A stretch of 64,000 bases of DNA from Plumapathes pennacea (GCA_964036295.1 OZ038466.1:12806001-12870000), one strand, 5' to 3'; shown: positions 45,325 through 56,860, numbered from the stretch's first letter. Notes: generated from the sequence alone by a model not told the origin. Program-made: numbers and translations.

Positions 45325-47388
45325 GGGTGTCTATAAAACGAAGACCGAAGACCGAAGACCCAAAAACGAAGACCCCCCTTTTTTTCTGTTGTATCATCAT
45401 GAAAAGTCACTAAATGTCGTAAAACACAACTTATACAACGAAAGGACCATTCAGCGTTGAAATAACCAGGGTCTTCGTTTTATAGTTTACCCCCACCAAA
45501 ACTATAAAACGAAGACCCCCTCCAATTTGGCTCAAAGTTTCGTAAACAACCTTAAATGCGCTCGAAAACTACATTTCAGCAACCAAAAACACTAGAAACG
45601 CGCATATCTTAGAAATTGATCAGGGTCTTCGTTTTATAGTTTACCCCCACCAAAACTATAAAACGAAGACCCCCTCCAATTCGGCTCAAAGTTTCGTAAA
45701 CAACCTTAAATGTGCTCGAAAACTACATTTGAGCAACCAAAAACACTAGAAACGCGCATATCTTATAAATTGATCAGGGTCTTCGTTTTATAGTTTACCC
45801 CCACCAAAACTATAAAACGAAGACCCCCTTCAATTTGGCTCGAGATTTGTAAGACAATGTATAATGCATTCGAAAACTACATTCACTAGAAACACGCATG
45901 TCTTAAAAATTGATCGGGGTCTTCGTTCACCATAGTTTGCCCCCACCAAAACTATAAAACGAAGACACCTTAAAAATGCGCACGGCTAAAAATACGCACA
46001 CATTTAAGTGCTTGCTGTATTTTGCGGAGAACAATGAGCAAGTAACATGTTATTCGATCATTTCCGGAAGCTCGTTTGGACAATAGACAATGAATAAATA
46101 AACCGGCAAATGAATAAGTCGATAAACCGACGCTGTGAGTGGAAGAACTAAAAAGGAAAAACACCGTATCTGAGGATATTAGTATAATTTTTGTCCTTGT
46201 CGCATTGAATCAGCATTGAATCAGCACGCTCACACCTTTATTTAACGTTTCTCGCTGCAAAAGTACTGCATATTAAAGAATCTGACACATCTGCTAAGCG
46301 TCATGTATTAGCTGACACCCGGCTTTGTTCAAAAATGTATCATCATCATATCAGCGGAAACCTCGTGTTATCGAGGTTTCTTCTGGCAGTCCATTTAATA
46401 TGGCTTCAAAACTACCATGTATCATACCTGAAAGTATTGACTGTTCGGGCATTTTTGTCTACGATTACCGAAAATTCTTTGACAAAGAAGAAATCAGTAA
46501 AGGCAGCTTCGGTTCCGTATACACGGCCAATGTTCCGAGTGATGATGGTGGGCGCGGTGAGAAAGTTGTGATCAAGAAATTGCTCAGCCAAGACTTGGAA
46601 GTTAAGAAGAACTTCGTCAAGAGGCAAGAATCTTACAGAATCTAAAACACGCAAACATTGTGAGTTTAAAGAGAATTTGCAATGCATCATTCGCCCTGGT
46701 AAGGGAATAATTATGTCTTCTTTGACTCTGAGCCCTTTGGCGGCAAGACCAAAGTCAGCTTCCTCGAGGATTTTGTATCTTATGTTGGACTGCTTTGATT
46801 TAGGTTTTGACAGTGCGCATTTGTACAAGAAAGTCTGCAAAGACATTGCCTTGGCCCTGGAGTACCTGCACGGCAAAATTGGAGGGGGTCTTCGTTTTAT
46901 AGTTTTGGTGGGGGTAAACTATAAAACGAAGACCCTGATCAATTTCTAAGCTATGTGCGTTTCTAGTGTTTTTGGTTGTTCAAATGTAGTTTTCGAGCGC
47001 ATTTAAGGTTGTTTACGAAACTTTGAGCCGAATTGAAGGGGGTCTTTGTTTTATAGTTTTGGTGGGGGTGAACTATAAAGCGAAGACCCTGATCAATTTC
47101 TAGGATTTGCATGTTTCTAGTGTTTTTGGTTGCTGAAATGTAGCTTTCGAGCGCATTTGAGGTTGTTTACGAAATTTTGAGCCGATTTGAAGGGGGTCTT
47201 CGTTTTGTAGTTTTGGTGGGGGTAAACTATAAAACGAAGACCCTGGTTATTTCAACGTTGAATGGTCCTTTCGTTGTATAAGTTGTGTTTTACGACATTT
47301 CGTGACTTTTCATGATGATACAACAGAAAAAAAAGGGGGGTCTTCGTTTTTGGGTCTTCGGTCTTCGGTCTTCGTTTTATAGACACCC
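45325..47388. mobile_element. Mutator-like element with long inverted repeats and captured gene fragment (Pack-MULE-like), 2,064 bp
   Basis: Ends GGGTGTCTATAAAACGAAGA and inverse are perfect for at least 55 bp. Inverted-repeat arms run about 640 bp (left) and 510 bp (right). Each arm carries ~150-bp tandem units with a 20-bp-stem palindrome (GGGTCTTCGTTTTATAGTTT ... inverse, 10-base loop): four left, three right. A 10-bp target duplication GGCCACATCC flanks it (45315-45324, 47389-47398), in the Mutator range (8-11 bp). No transposase is present. The unique interior (about 45970-46880) includes a protein-kinase fragment. It interrupts the gag zinc knuckle of the gypsy element. Confidence 0.8.
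46325..46880 (+). pseudogene. Captured protein-kinase fragment (N-lobe to start of C-lobe)
   Basis: In frame from 46325: EEISKGSFGSVYTA (glycine loop) and EKVVIKKLL (ATP-site Lys). Then, across frame breaks near 46620, 46705 and 46790, ARILQNLKHANIV (helix C region), an EPFGGKTKV stretch, and YKKVCKDIALALEYLHGK just before the catalytic HRD loop. The kinase stops there, at the right inverted repeat. The HRD and DFG motifs are absent and frames are broken, so no active enzyme can be made. The parent gene is not in this window. Confidence 0.8.
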
Positions 47389-47399
47389 GGCCACATCCC

Positions 47400-47735
47400 G
47401 GGGGACCAAAAAAATGCCCCGCATTTGGCAAACAATGTCTGCATTGCTCAAAGAAAAACCACTTCGCAAAATGCTGCAGAAACAAGCAAGCAATTAGAGC
47501 CACGAAGGAAGTCACACACGGAGGCACGCAAAAACCTAACACGTACGCGTCATCTGACAGCAGCGACGTAGAGTCCACGTGCACTTTGGAGACAGTTAGC
47601 CCCGTGGGACCTTCGAACAACAGACCGTTGATGAAAATTTCGATCAGCGGCGTAAACGTTACGGTATTACCGGACAGCGGTGCTACCATCAGCGCAATGG
47701 TTGAGGAGACGTTCAGGCGATCTGGACTGAATTAA
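47400..47735 (+). pseudogene. gypsy zinc knuckle (second half) and aspartic protease
   Basis: CPAFGKQCLHCSKKNHFAKCC continues the knuckle cut by the Mutator-like insertion. SISGVNVTVLPDSGATISAM holds the protease active site (D-S-G-A). Ends at a stop near 47733 after a frame break. Confidence 0.75.
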
Positions 47736-47745
47736 ACCCTTTGGT

Positions 47746-48861
47746 TTGACCACAGAGGCAAAACTCCTACCGGTACTTGGGAGTTTTGAAGCGCTGACAG
47801 AGTCCAAAACAAGGATGAAGGTGGTGACGTGGCAAATAATCAAAGGAGATACACAGACACCACCTCTGTTAAGCTACGCGGACGGCACAGATCTTGGAAT
47901 GATCAAAATCACCAATGCGATCGCAACAGAAGACAAAGAAACGCCAGAACGAACCAAGGCAGACAAACTACAAGAAGAATATGGAGACAGGTTTGAAGGA
48001 ATTGGCAAAGTAAAAGGAATACAAGTGGACCTAAAGGTTGACCCCAGTTTCAAGCCAATCGCACAACCACCAAGACGCCAACCCTACAGCATACGACAGA
48101 AAATGGAGGAGGAAATACAACATCTTCTGGACCAAGACATTATCGAAAAAGTCAAGGAACCTACGGGATGGGTGTCACCCCCTGTAGTCACGCCCAAGAA
48201 AAACAAAGACCAGATTCGTCTAAATGTAGACATGCGTGTGGCCAATCAAGCAATACCCCGCAGGAACATTCAGCACCCCACGATTGATGATGTAATCAAC
48301 GAGTTAAACGGTTCCACCGTGTTCTCACACCTGGACATGTGCAAAGGGTATCATCAACTGGAACTAAAAGAAGATTCGAGAAACGTGACGACATTCTCAA
48401 CCCACATTGGTCAATACCGTTACAAAAGGCTAAACTATGGGACGAGGTCAGCAGCGGAGATATTTCAGGAGACGGTTAGGGAAGAATTGACTCAAGACCT
48501 CAAGGAAGTCTTCAACATCAGTGACGACATAATTGTTCACGGGCGATGCACCCAAGAACATGACGCAAACCTGGAGGCGCTCTTAAAGAGAAGTCGGGAA
48601 AAAGATGTCACGTTCAACAAAGATAAATGCGAGTTCCACAAAGAACGGGTGGTGTACTATGGTTTTGTCTTCTCAAAGGATGGAGTATCCCCAGACCCCA
48701 GCAAAGTACAAGCCATCAAAACGGCTGGGTGCCCGAGAAATGCTGCTGAGCTCAACTCGTTCCTCTGCACTGTCAGATATGGTTCACGGTTTATGGAAGC
48801 CCGCAAGTACCAGGAAACAGTCAGCAAACTCAGCCAACTAATCAAAGGGAAATTCGAATGA
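47746..48861 (+). pseudogene. gypsy reverse transcriptase
   Basis: 371 codons. RT landmarks in order: GWVSPPVVTPKKN, IRLNVDMRVAN, FSHLDMCKGYHQLEL, YKRLNYGTRSAAEIFQ and the catalytic box as ISDDIIVHG, then FHKERVVYYGFVFSKDGV. The frame ends at TGA 48859, beyond which the same frame reads on into RNase H, so the stop is a nonsense change. Confidence 0.88.
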
Positions 48862-49230
48862 AAACAAGAGCACACAATAGCGTTTGAGGAGCTCAAGGGT
48901 ATGCTCAGCAGCGACACCGTACAGGCATACTTTGACCCCACAGCCGAACACGAGCTCCACATTGATGGATGCCCATTGGGACTAGCGGCAACTCTTACAC
49001 AGCGAAAACTTGGGCAGGACAATTGGCAAGTTGTACAATATGCCAGCCGAAGCCTCACAGACCCGGAGAAACGGTACAGTCAGATAGAACTAGAAGCCCT
49101 AGCAGGTGACTTCGGCTGCAAGAAATTTCACCTACTATTATACGGCATGCCATTTAAGATCATCACGGATCACAAACCACTAGAGAGTGTATTCAACAAG
49201 CCCAATCACGTGACTTCAATCAGAATTTAG
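48862..49230 (+). pseudogene. gypsy RNase H domain
   Basis: AYFDPTAEHELHIDGCPLGL, QYASRSLTDPEKRYSQIELE and DHKPLESVFNK are the RNase H landmarks. The first Asp region reads HIDGC. Stop TAG at 49228. Confidence 0.82.
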
Positions 49231-49352
49231 AGGATCGCGACCCGCATGATGAACTATGATTTCGTAGTCGAATATACCGACCGGGAAAAGACAACATATC
49301 AGACTACACCTCACGACACCCCGAACCATTACAAGCATGCAATAAATTCGAA

Positions 49353-50519
49353 ATGAAGACGACCAAGGAGGTACGACAATACGTGAACTACACCATAAAG
49401 TGCAGCACACCTAAGGCAGTCACTAGGGACCAAGTGCAAAGAGCCACTAATGAAGACCAGACACTGCAGAGACTACAAAAGTGTATTCGACAAGGCTGGC
49501 TGGATACAAAACTGGCGGATATTCAAATCTACAAGCAAGTTTTCCGGCCCGAACTCACCTTGGTTGACGGAATAATACTGCGGGGAAATAGAATTGTAGT
49601 ACCCGCCAAACTCAGACAGAAGATGATAGAAATTGCGCACGAAGGCCACCAGGGCCAAGTTCGTACCAAGCAATTGTTGAGGGCGCACGTGTGGTTCCCA
49701 AAGATGAACTCACAGTGTGAAAAGTTTGTGTCAACATGCACAGCATGTCAAGCCACCACGCCGGTAACACATCGCGAGCCACTCAAGATGACCGAATTAC
49801 CGTCTGGACCTTGGAGGAAAGTCAGCGTGGATTTTTGTGGACCGATGGCGAACGGAGATCTGGCCCTCGTGTACTATTGCCAATACGCCAGATACCCTGT
49901 CGTAGAGTTCGTTGGGTCTACCAGCGAGAAAGCAACACTGCCAACGTTCAAAAGAGTATTTGATACATTCGGAGTTCCAGAGGAGATCAAGTCGGACAAC
50001 GGACCCCCCTTTAATGGCCACGGATTTGAGGAGTATGCAGACAAAGAAGGGTTTCATCACCGGAAAGTAACACCAGGATGGGCGGAAGCCAATGGTGACG
50101 TGGAAAGGTTTATGCAGAGGATCAAAAAGACTGCACGTATAGCATTATTAGAGGGTAGACAAGTACGGGAAGAAATACGAAAGGGGGTCAGAGCATACAG
50201 AGCTACAGAGCACCCAACTACGGGAGCTAGCCCGAACAAACTTATGTTTGGGCGCGAGCTAAAAGGAAAACTCCCGGAGATCAGCAAACAGCCCAAGGGC
50301 GACCAGGACGACCAGACGGTGCGCAGACGAGACAGGGAAAAGAAAGCTAAGATGAAGGAGTATGCGGACAATAAAAGACACACGACGGTGATGAAAATCA
50401 AAGTAGGAGACCTAGTGCTTTGCAAACAAGAGCGAAGAAACAGCCTAACGCCCTCATATGACCCTGTCCCGATGGTCGTCATTGGCATAAAAGGGGATAT
50501 GATCACAGCCAAAAAGTGA
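49353..50519 (+). pseudogene. gypsy integrase
   Basis: 388 codons. Zinc-binding HHCC (HEGHQG...CEKFVSTCTAC), then the catalytic core with Asp in VDFCGP, Asp in KSDNGPPF and Glu in EANGDVERF, then a basic C-terminal region. This domain is intact as a frame, although the element upstream is broken. Confidence 0.88.
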
Positions 50520-50857
50520 TACGAAAGTACGCACAAGAAACTTTGCGGACTGGAAGCTGCTCAAGAATGGAATCAGGGATTCAGCATTTGACGAATAAGA
50601 GGACGAATTTGATCCGGACGACATAGCGACAAGGGATGCAGCGACTGAAGATAACCTTCAGGCGAGAAACGCGGCACCGAGGAATACAGAAGAGGGATGC
50701 GAGCAAAGACCGGAGGAGCCCGACGCAGATACGGAGCCAAACCAAGCTAACAGTGACAGACCCAAAAGAAGCCGGAAAAGCACGAAAGAGACTAAATACA
50801 AAGATTTTGTGTGTGACTATTGAACATATATATATATATATGTTTACTAAGGTCTAT

Positions 50858-50871
50858 AAAAGGGAAAGGGA
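50858..50871 (+). other. Polypurine tract
   Basis: AAAAGGGAAAGGGA directly abuts the 3' LTR, the expected plus-strand primer. Confidence 0.8.
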
Positions 50872-51023
50872 TGTCATGACCAGAGGAACAGGAACCCAGA
50901 TCCGGGACACGGGCTGTTAGACTAGATAATAATTCACTGAATATATTAGATTAGAGTGTGATATTAGAACAGAAGGAGTGTGTGTTAATCGTGCGTTCAC
51001 GAAATATAACCTTCGACATTAAA
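50872..51023 (+). repeat. 3' LTR (152 bp)
   Basis: TGTCATGACCAGAGGAACAG...CCTTCGACATTAAA. Uninterrupted reference for the split 5' LTR. Followed by TGTAT (target duplication) and a (TG)n microsatellite. Confidence 0.92.
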
Positions 51024-51100
51024 TGTATGTATGTGTGTGTGTGTGTGTGTGCATGAATGAATTGTGTGTACGTGGGTATGTATACATGTATGTATATGTG
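51024..51100. repeat. TGTA/TG microsatellite
   Basis: TGTATGTATG(TG)n tract with decayed continuation. The left target duplication at 41108 lacks it, so the insertion was at the edge of the tract. Confidence 0.8.
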
Positions 51101-51805
51101 TTCTTTTACTATTTGACATTGAAACCTTTAGAATGCCATTTCCTGTCAAGAAGACAAGAAGAGAACGAAAACTGGCTTTGGATGGGGTAGAGCCTTTAAT
51201 ATTGGACATAATTAAAGTCACTTAATTTTCGTGCCAAAATTTTATATAATGCACTATTTATGATGCTCTTAATCGCCTTTCATGATTGTCTTTGCCTGTG
51301 TAGTTTCTGAAATCCGTCTTTGCTTAAAACCCATTTACCGTTGCTTCTATTTCTGATCGTGCTTGTTCCTTCTCGTGAGACTTGCAGCGTTTCTATGGTT
51401 TCTAGTATTTTGTCATGATTTAGTTTCGACTCGAGTTGATCATGTTAATTTCGCTATGTGAACTCCTTCACTTGAGAAAATGTTTCACTTGAGTAAGATC
51501 GGGGGAAATGGTGCAGACTCCTAGAAGACCCTGTGGGGCATAGATGTTGTCGGTCGTCGCCTCGGACACGAAGCAACCACGGACGCTAGCAAATATCTTT
51601 TGTCCTTTCTTCTTTTGTTTACGCTTGTATTTACGTCGCTAGTTTGCGCGTGTTAATCGGTACGACGCAAGCACAGTCACAAGAAATGTTTTTGGATTTA
51701 GTAATTCTATCTCTTCGCCGGCTTGCTATGCACCACTGATACACAGTGTCAAAACAAGTACAGATTTATATGAACAAGACTACTCAAGACGAGCTCCAGT
51801 CTTAA

Positions 51806-52326
51806 AGTGCCTATAAGCCTTCAGACGTTACGTTTTTATATGAAAGTAGGAAGTAATCTAAACAACTTATGGCCAAAGAAACTCCGCTCCGAAGCGTTTT
51901 TATATATTTTTCCGCCCGGCAAACATGCAATTTTGACCGCCATTTTGAATCTGACCGCGCAAAGTTTTTCGATCGAGAGCCTGGGTTATGACGTCAGAGG
52001 AGGGATTCGTTTCTTGTCAAACAAAACTTTCACACAGATTTTGCAGTTGGCGAGGTGAGAATTATGCTCATAGATGTGTTGTCGAGAAAAACGTAACCAA
52101 GGGAAAAAAACAACTAAGGTAAAGAGACGCCAAAGCGATGCCAGTGCCTTCTCTGACGTCACAGACCCAGTCTCCCATGTCGCTCGGTCAAGATTTCGGA
52201 ATTCTGAGTTCAACCGCGTGAAAAAAGTATAAGAACGCTTCGGAACGGAGTTTCTTTGAATATAAGTTGCTTAGATCACTTCCTACTTTCATATAAAAAC
52301 GTAACGTCTGAAGGCTTATAGGCACT
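51806..52326. mobile_element. MITE with ~98-bp inverted repeats and TTAA target site, 521 bp
   Basis: AGTGCCTATAAGCCTTCAGA at the left; the right end is its inverse. Arms match at about 92 of 98 positions. TTAA flanks both ends (51802-51805, 52327-52330), as for piggyBac or Kolobok elements. No coding capacity. Confidence 0.8.
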
Positions 52327-52383
52327 TTAAATGATGATCCGTATGGTATATTTCGAATTGATCTTCCATTCGTATTCTGGCCC

Positions 52384-52718
52384 TGGCCAAACGAGATGCA
52401 AGTCGAGGCAAGTTTTCAAACTTGCGCGATCTTGCGTTTAGTTGGACCACCAACTTGCATCGACTTGCATTGCCTTGCATCGAATTTGAACATGTTCAAA
52501 TTTTCATGCAAGTCGACGCAAGTTTTTTTATCTAAAGCAGGGAAGAGCGCGTTAGCTAAGGCAAGTGTTAACCTAAAAATTCAAAAGTATAAGCCTACTC
52601 CATTAAGTTCCAGCTCAAGCGAGACATTTGACTAGGATTCTGACTCAGAACCGCTAAAAAGAGAAAAGGTTTTTACGAACTTGCATGAGCTTGCATCGAC
52701 TTGCGTCTCGTTTGGCCA
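52384..52718. mobile_element. MITE with TGGCCAAACGAGA ends and internal CTTGCATCGACTTGCAT repeats
   Basis: TGGCCAAACGAGATGCAAGT at the left and ACTTGCGTCTCGTTTGGCCA at the right are inverted with one mismatch. The interior repeats ATGCAAGTCGA and its complement several times (52395-52520, 52680-52700). Only CCC is shared by the flanks. Confidence 0.6.
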
Positions 52719-53155
52719 CCCTTTTGCAAGTCAATGCTAGTTTACTGTCATGTCGAACTTGCGCCGTTTTAGAATTCGAAGTTCGATTGAGATCTATAAT
52801 AGCAGAGCCAAGAGCAATCGTTTTAGTTGGAAGAACGAAAAACACTTGCCTAACTATGCGATCGTGACAATTGATCAAAATATCGTACAAAACGTGTTGC
52901 GCACCAAACTTTCCAGATTCCATGGCTACAAGTATATCTGTGAATATTGCCTCTCTGGTTTATGTTTACGAAAGTCAAATAAATACAATCTATATATCAG
53001 CGTGTTGATATATTTATACGAATAGTTTCAAAACTTATTTTTTGCCAAATTCATTCTAGCCGTGTTTATAAATTGAATTTTAAAGTACGACCATTTATTT
53101 TCCTCAATCCAGGTCGGGGATCAAATTTCATTATTATCGAAGCAACTCTCTCAGA

Positions 53156-53251
53156 ATGAAGCTTACGGTGTCCATTGTTATATTTGTATGTGTATCGATA
53201 TGCTGGCACTGTACAATAACGCTCATGTTGGGTTTATGCAAAATTCTCTAA
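53156..53251 (+). CDS. Short ORF with signal-peptide character (very tentative)
   Basis: 31 codons, MKLTVSIVIFVCVSICWHCT, a strong hydrophobic leader followed by a stop. No donor was found that would join it to the immunoglobulin exon at 53622. Probably chance. Confidence 0.15.
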   Translation: MKLTVSIVIFVCVSICWHCTITLMLGLCKIL

Positions 53252-53621
53252 AGTTCCCCGGGACGATCCTTCGCCCTCAAACTAAACTTGCGCCTTCACT
53301 GAGCGCTCCGCTCAAAATCGAGAACGAGAGGCGTGGACTGACACCTCTTATGCATGTGCACATTAAAACACCCGGACTGTCAGTGACTGTCCCTGCTCAA
53401 TACACTCCGTCAGCAGCTCTTGTTTTAACTAAATGCATAGCTTTTGTTTTTTTGAGATGACACTTTGTCATCATTTTCGGCCAGCAGTATACAAATAATG
53501 ATTAACGTACGAATCATTACACATGTAAACCGAGCAGGCGAGTGATGGCTGCATATGCTAGGTAGCGCTATTGATAAATAGCGACTGAGGACACAAATTT
53601 AGATAAATCTTTTTGTTTCAG

Positions 53622-53890
53622 TTCTGCCTTCATTTACCAAAGTACCTGGGAGTGTCACTCGTTTCAGAACTGGGGATAACGTCTCGATTGAGTGCAAGGC
53701 CTCCGGTGTACCAAAACCGACAGTTAAGTGGACAGGATCTCTGCTGGGCCGACACAGGGACGAAGCAAACAACAAAATGGCAGACTCAGCATAAGCAACG
53801 TACAGATAAACGATGCAGGAAGCTACGCCTGTGAAGCCTCCAACAAAGAAGGAGTCGTCAGTACAACCACAGAACTTGTTGTACTACCAG
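53622..53890 (+). pseudogene. Immunoglobulin (I-set) domain exon with one-base frame break
   Basis: TTTGTTTCAG acceptor, then LPSFTKVPGSVTRFRTGDNVSIECKASG.PKPTVKW (first half with the first Cys and the Trp). In the next frame follows NGRLSISNVQINDAGSYACE (second half with D-x-G-x-Y-x-C), ending at donor CCAG|GTAAAT. Ig exons are normally phase 1-1 with length divisible by three; this one is 269 bases, one short, so a single-base loss near 53732 is the simplest explanation. It may be a pseudo-exon or an assembly error. It could belong to the receptor-like gene starting at 37015, but the phase of the FN3 exon does not match directly. Confidence 0.65.
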
Positions 53891-55589
53891 GTAAATATTT
53901 CTTATCACTACACACTTACTTGTGTTTGTAATGCATAAGTATTTATTGCGTAAACAGTGGAAGTTAACGTCCGGATGATAAATCTTGAGCGGACGTGGGT
54001 GAATACTAAATTGTGACCAGTAGAATCGAGAGACAAATTGGTAAGTGATCGCATCATAAACGTACTGTACCACAATATTTCGGGCAGATTATATTAACCG
54101 AATTTCTGTTGTTGTGGCGCGGTATTAGACGATGTCTCTGGTGCAATGGTTTTGTTAACGTCCCCCAAATCATTCACGATAATACATGGATTGGTGTTTG
54201 CCACCAAAAAAAAACAACAAGTAACTAATGATGCTCAGTCAAGTCGCTTCAAGATTAAAGCAAAAACATCCCCGCGTCTTTTTTTTGCCTCTTGTGTTTT
54301 GCAAATAGTTTCTAGTAAAATTACCTCCTTAGGACGCTAAAAGTTTCCCACAAATATTACGAGAGCCGCCGTAACTAACGCCGATGACTTTTGAGGAAGT
54401 TTGTGTTTTGCTGTTTAAGTAAGGCCCTTTTTGACAATGATCAAACTCTACTGTTTCAGTTAATTTACATTATGTTCAATTCGGCATTTGAAGTTTCACG
54501 TTTAAAACAGGCCTACGTAAAATAATACATAGAAAGATAATCTCAGCACAGTTGTATTGAGTTTTCTGCTGTTTTAAAATATATAAACGGCAAAGCGTCA
54601 GTTAAAAAGTTTCCTCTCCATGAAAGGGTCTTTGTTCACGCGGTGGCAATCGGATAGCGGCGTGAAAAGGATTTACGGTAAACTTTCCTGCTATCATTCC
54701 TCTTGCATGATTATCTCCACAATCCACATTTTTACAGCGTCGGCAGACGGCGGCAAAGATTGACGCTAATTTCCGCTCGATTTATTCCGTCGCATCGATC
54801 AAGACCTTGACTGAAATTAACAAGCCAAAACAAAGCAATTCAGAGAACGAAAAAAGTGAAGATAAGATTAAACGAAGAATAATATAAAAGAACGAACGTT
54901 TCAAGTGAGATACATCAGTCTTTCGTTCTGAAATATTATCGAGCTTCTGTGATGTGTGAATCTATTTAAAAGACGACTATATGGACATGTGGGAGCATAC
55001 TCGATTAAAACATGAGTTTCGTCAGCGCTATTTATGACGCGTGAGCTGTCAAAGATAATGATTATATTAGTTCTCAAATGATTTCAATGCATTCAGTCCT
55101 ATGAATTTCACAGTTAGTGTCCACAATTAGCTGAGAAGCTAAACACTCTGACACTTTTAATAAAGTTATTATTATTATTATTACATCTGGGCATTTCCCG
55201 AGAACAATAATGCAAAAGATGGGCAGAGTCAGACGAGCTCGCCACCGGCATATTATTTATCATTATTTATCACCGGCATTATTTATCAATGTCTTCATCT
55301 ATGAAGTCAACTTCCCAGTAATTACTTACTAGTTCATGTAACATACATTTCTTGCGCTGGAAAGGAGTGATGTGAAAGGTGCATTTTGGTAAGCCATGTT
55401 TTGTTCCTTCTGTACATACATGTTTATGCATAATTTTGCTGTTTTGACAGTACAAAGCACAACGTATCTAGGCTCTAAAAAAGATGCTTGTGTTTTAAAA
55501 CTGGGCCCAGTGCAAACCTTCCCTAATGAGTTTGTGCATGAAAACATACATGAGAATAAAACTAATTGCTCGCGGGGGCCTGGTGCCCA
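53891..55589. other. Gene-poor stretch
   Basis: No supported exon. An (ATT)n run at 55167-55184 and a repeated CACCGGCATTATTTATCA motif near 55250-55285. Confidence 0.5.
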
Positions 55590-56525
55590 AGCGAGCTTAA
55601 AAATGGACATTTTTATTTTTTTCCTTTTTGTGGGTCGAGAATCAGCACACGGTGATTGGTTCATATTATCACGTGCTGGGCGATGACGTAATTGACTTCG
55701 CTAAACAACTCGAGATGTGGCCAGTGAATTGCTTGTTACTTGTGTGTAAAAGTTAACTGCATCCCATCCAAACTCAACACCATTTGGCTCTGTGGAATAG
55801 GCACGGATAAACTGGATTTTCGGGAACAACTTTGGCTCGCGTTCACCGCGGAAGCTTTGAGAATAGCCGTAAACAAATATTTGATGGTACCGCTGTCGCC
55901 GATAAGTATTTAGTCCCGACGAAACTTTCTGTGGCGACACGAAATACTTTTGGGAAGATAACAGGGCGAAAGCAGAAACCAAAGCTACGGTGAGCTTTAG
56001 CCGTAAAACAATGACGCTTTATGCTTTACTCTGTACATGACATCTGTTGCCTCATAAAATTCTTCTGCGTATCGTACATTGCCTGTTGAAGTGTTTCTTT
56101 CATCGATCATGTAGCCTTTGTTTCGCAATGGTCATTGAATACCAGAAATGAAAAATACACCGAAATAATTCTGAGGATTGAGTTTGCAGTCACAAATGGA
56201 CTGAACACACTGTGAACAAAAGCGCAATAATATTGTAAGCATCTCTCGTGTGACATTCCCCGCTTTCAATTTTATATTTGTTACAGAGCACGAATACTCG
56301 AAAGCCTGATAGAAGAAACGTATTGAGTTAACAAAAGAAAACACATAAGTAGTGAAGCGAAGGCTGGATTAATCGTGGCCTCTGATTAGAAATATGAGTC
56401 AAGGTCAAACTGTCATAATCGATTGTGCATAAAAAGATATGTCACGCATTCTCAAGATGCAGGATCGCTCAACCTTTAAGAAGCAAGTGTATGAGTGTTG
56501 TAATAATAATTTTTAGTTTAATCAA
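55590..56525. repeat. Dispersed duplication partner of 11093-12112
   Basis: Same order of blocks as at 11.1 kb (AATCAGCACACGGTGA, ACTCAACACC, GCACGGATAAACTGGATTTT, ACACGAAATACTT, AAACAATGACG). Substitutions and small indels are scattered. Confidence 0.75.
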
Positions 56526-56860
56526 GGTGTCAAAAGAGCAAGGTGTCAAAAGCCAAGTTCTCTATACTGTGTGATATTTTTATGGTGAGAAATTGGAAGT
56601 CTCTCTTGGGAGTTCCGCTCTTGTCCCCTACTTTCAAGTCAAGGTCAAACTGTCATAATCGATTGTGCATAAAAAGATATGTCACGCATTCTCAAGATGC
56701 AGGGTCGCTCAACCTTCAAGAAGCAAGTTTATGAGTGTTGTAATAATAATTTTTAGTTTAATCAAGTGTCAAAAGGCAAGTTCTCTATACTGTGTGATAT
56801 TTTTATGGTGAGAAATTGGAAGTCTCTCTTGGGATTTCCGCTCTTGTCCCCTACTCTCCA
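56400..56860 (+). repeat. Tandem duplication, ~230-bp unit x2
   Basis: GTCAAGGTCAAACTGTCATA...CTTGTCCCCTACT occurs at about 56398-56632 and 56638-56858 with few differences. The unit overlaps the end of the dispersed repeat. Confidence 0.85.

Larger units (their letters stand above)
41113..51023 (+). mobile_element. Ty3/gypsy LTR retrotransposon, nested and inactivated
   Basis: Bounded by 152-bp LTRs and a TGTAT target duplication (41108-41112, 51024-51028). Order gag - zinc knuckle - protease - RT - RNase H - integrase is Ty3/gypsy. After subtracting the Helitron-like (41171-44562) and Mutator-like (45325-47388) insertions, it is about 4.4 kb. LTRs differ at about 3 of 152 positions, suggesting a fairly recent insertion. 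Coding is broken: frame breaks near 45147, 47730 and 49275 and in-frame stops at 48859 and 49228. It sits downstream of the fibronectin III exon in the same orientation as the host gene. Confidence 0.9.

Noticed and set aside
46412..46876. 154-codon open frame on the minus strand across the kinase fragment
   Set aside because: It is antisense to recognisable kinase text and has no domain of its own; a shadow frame.
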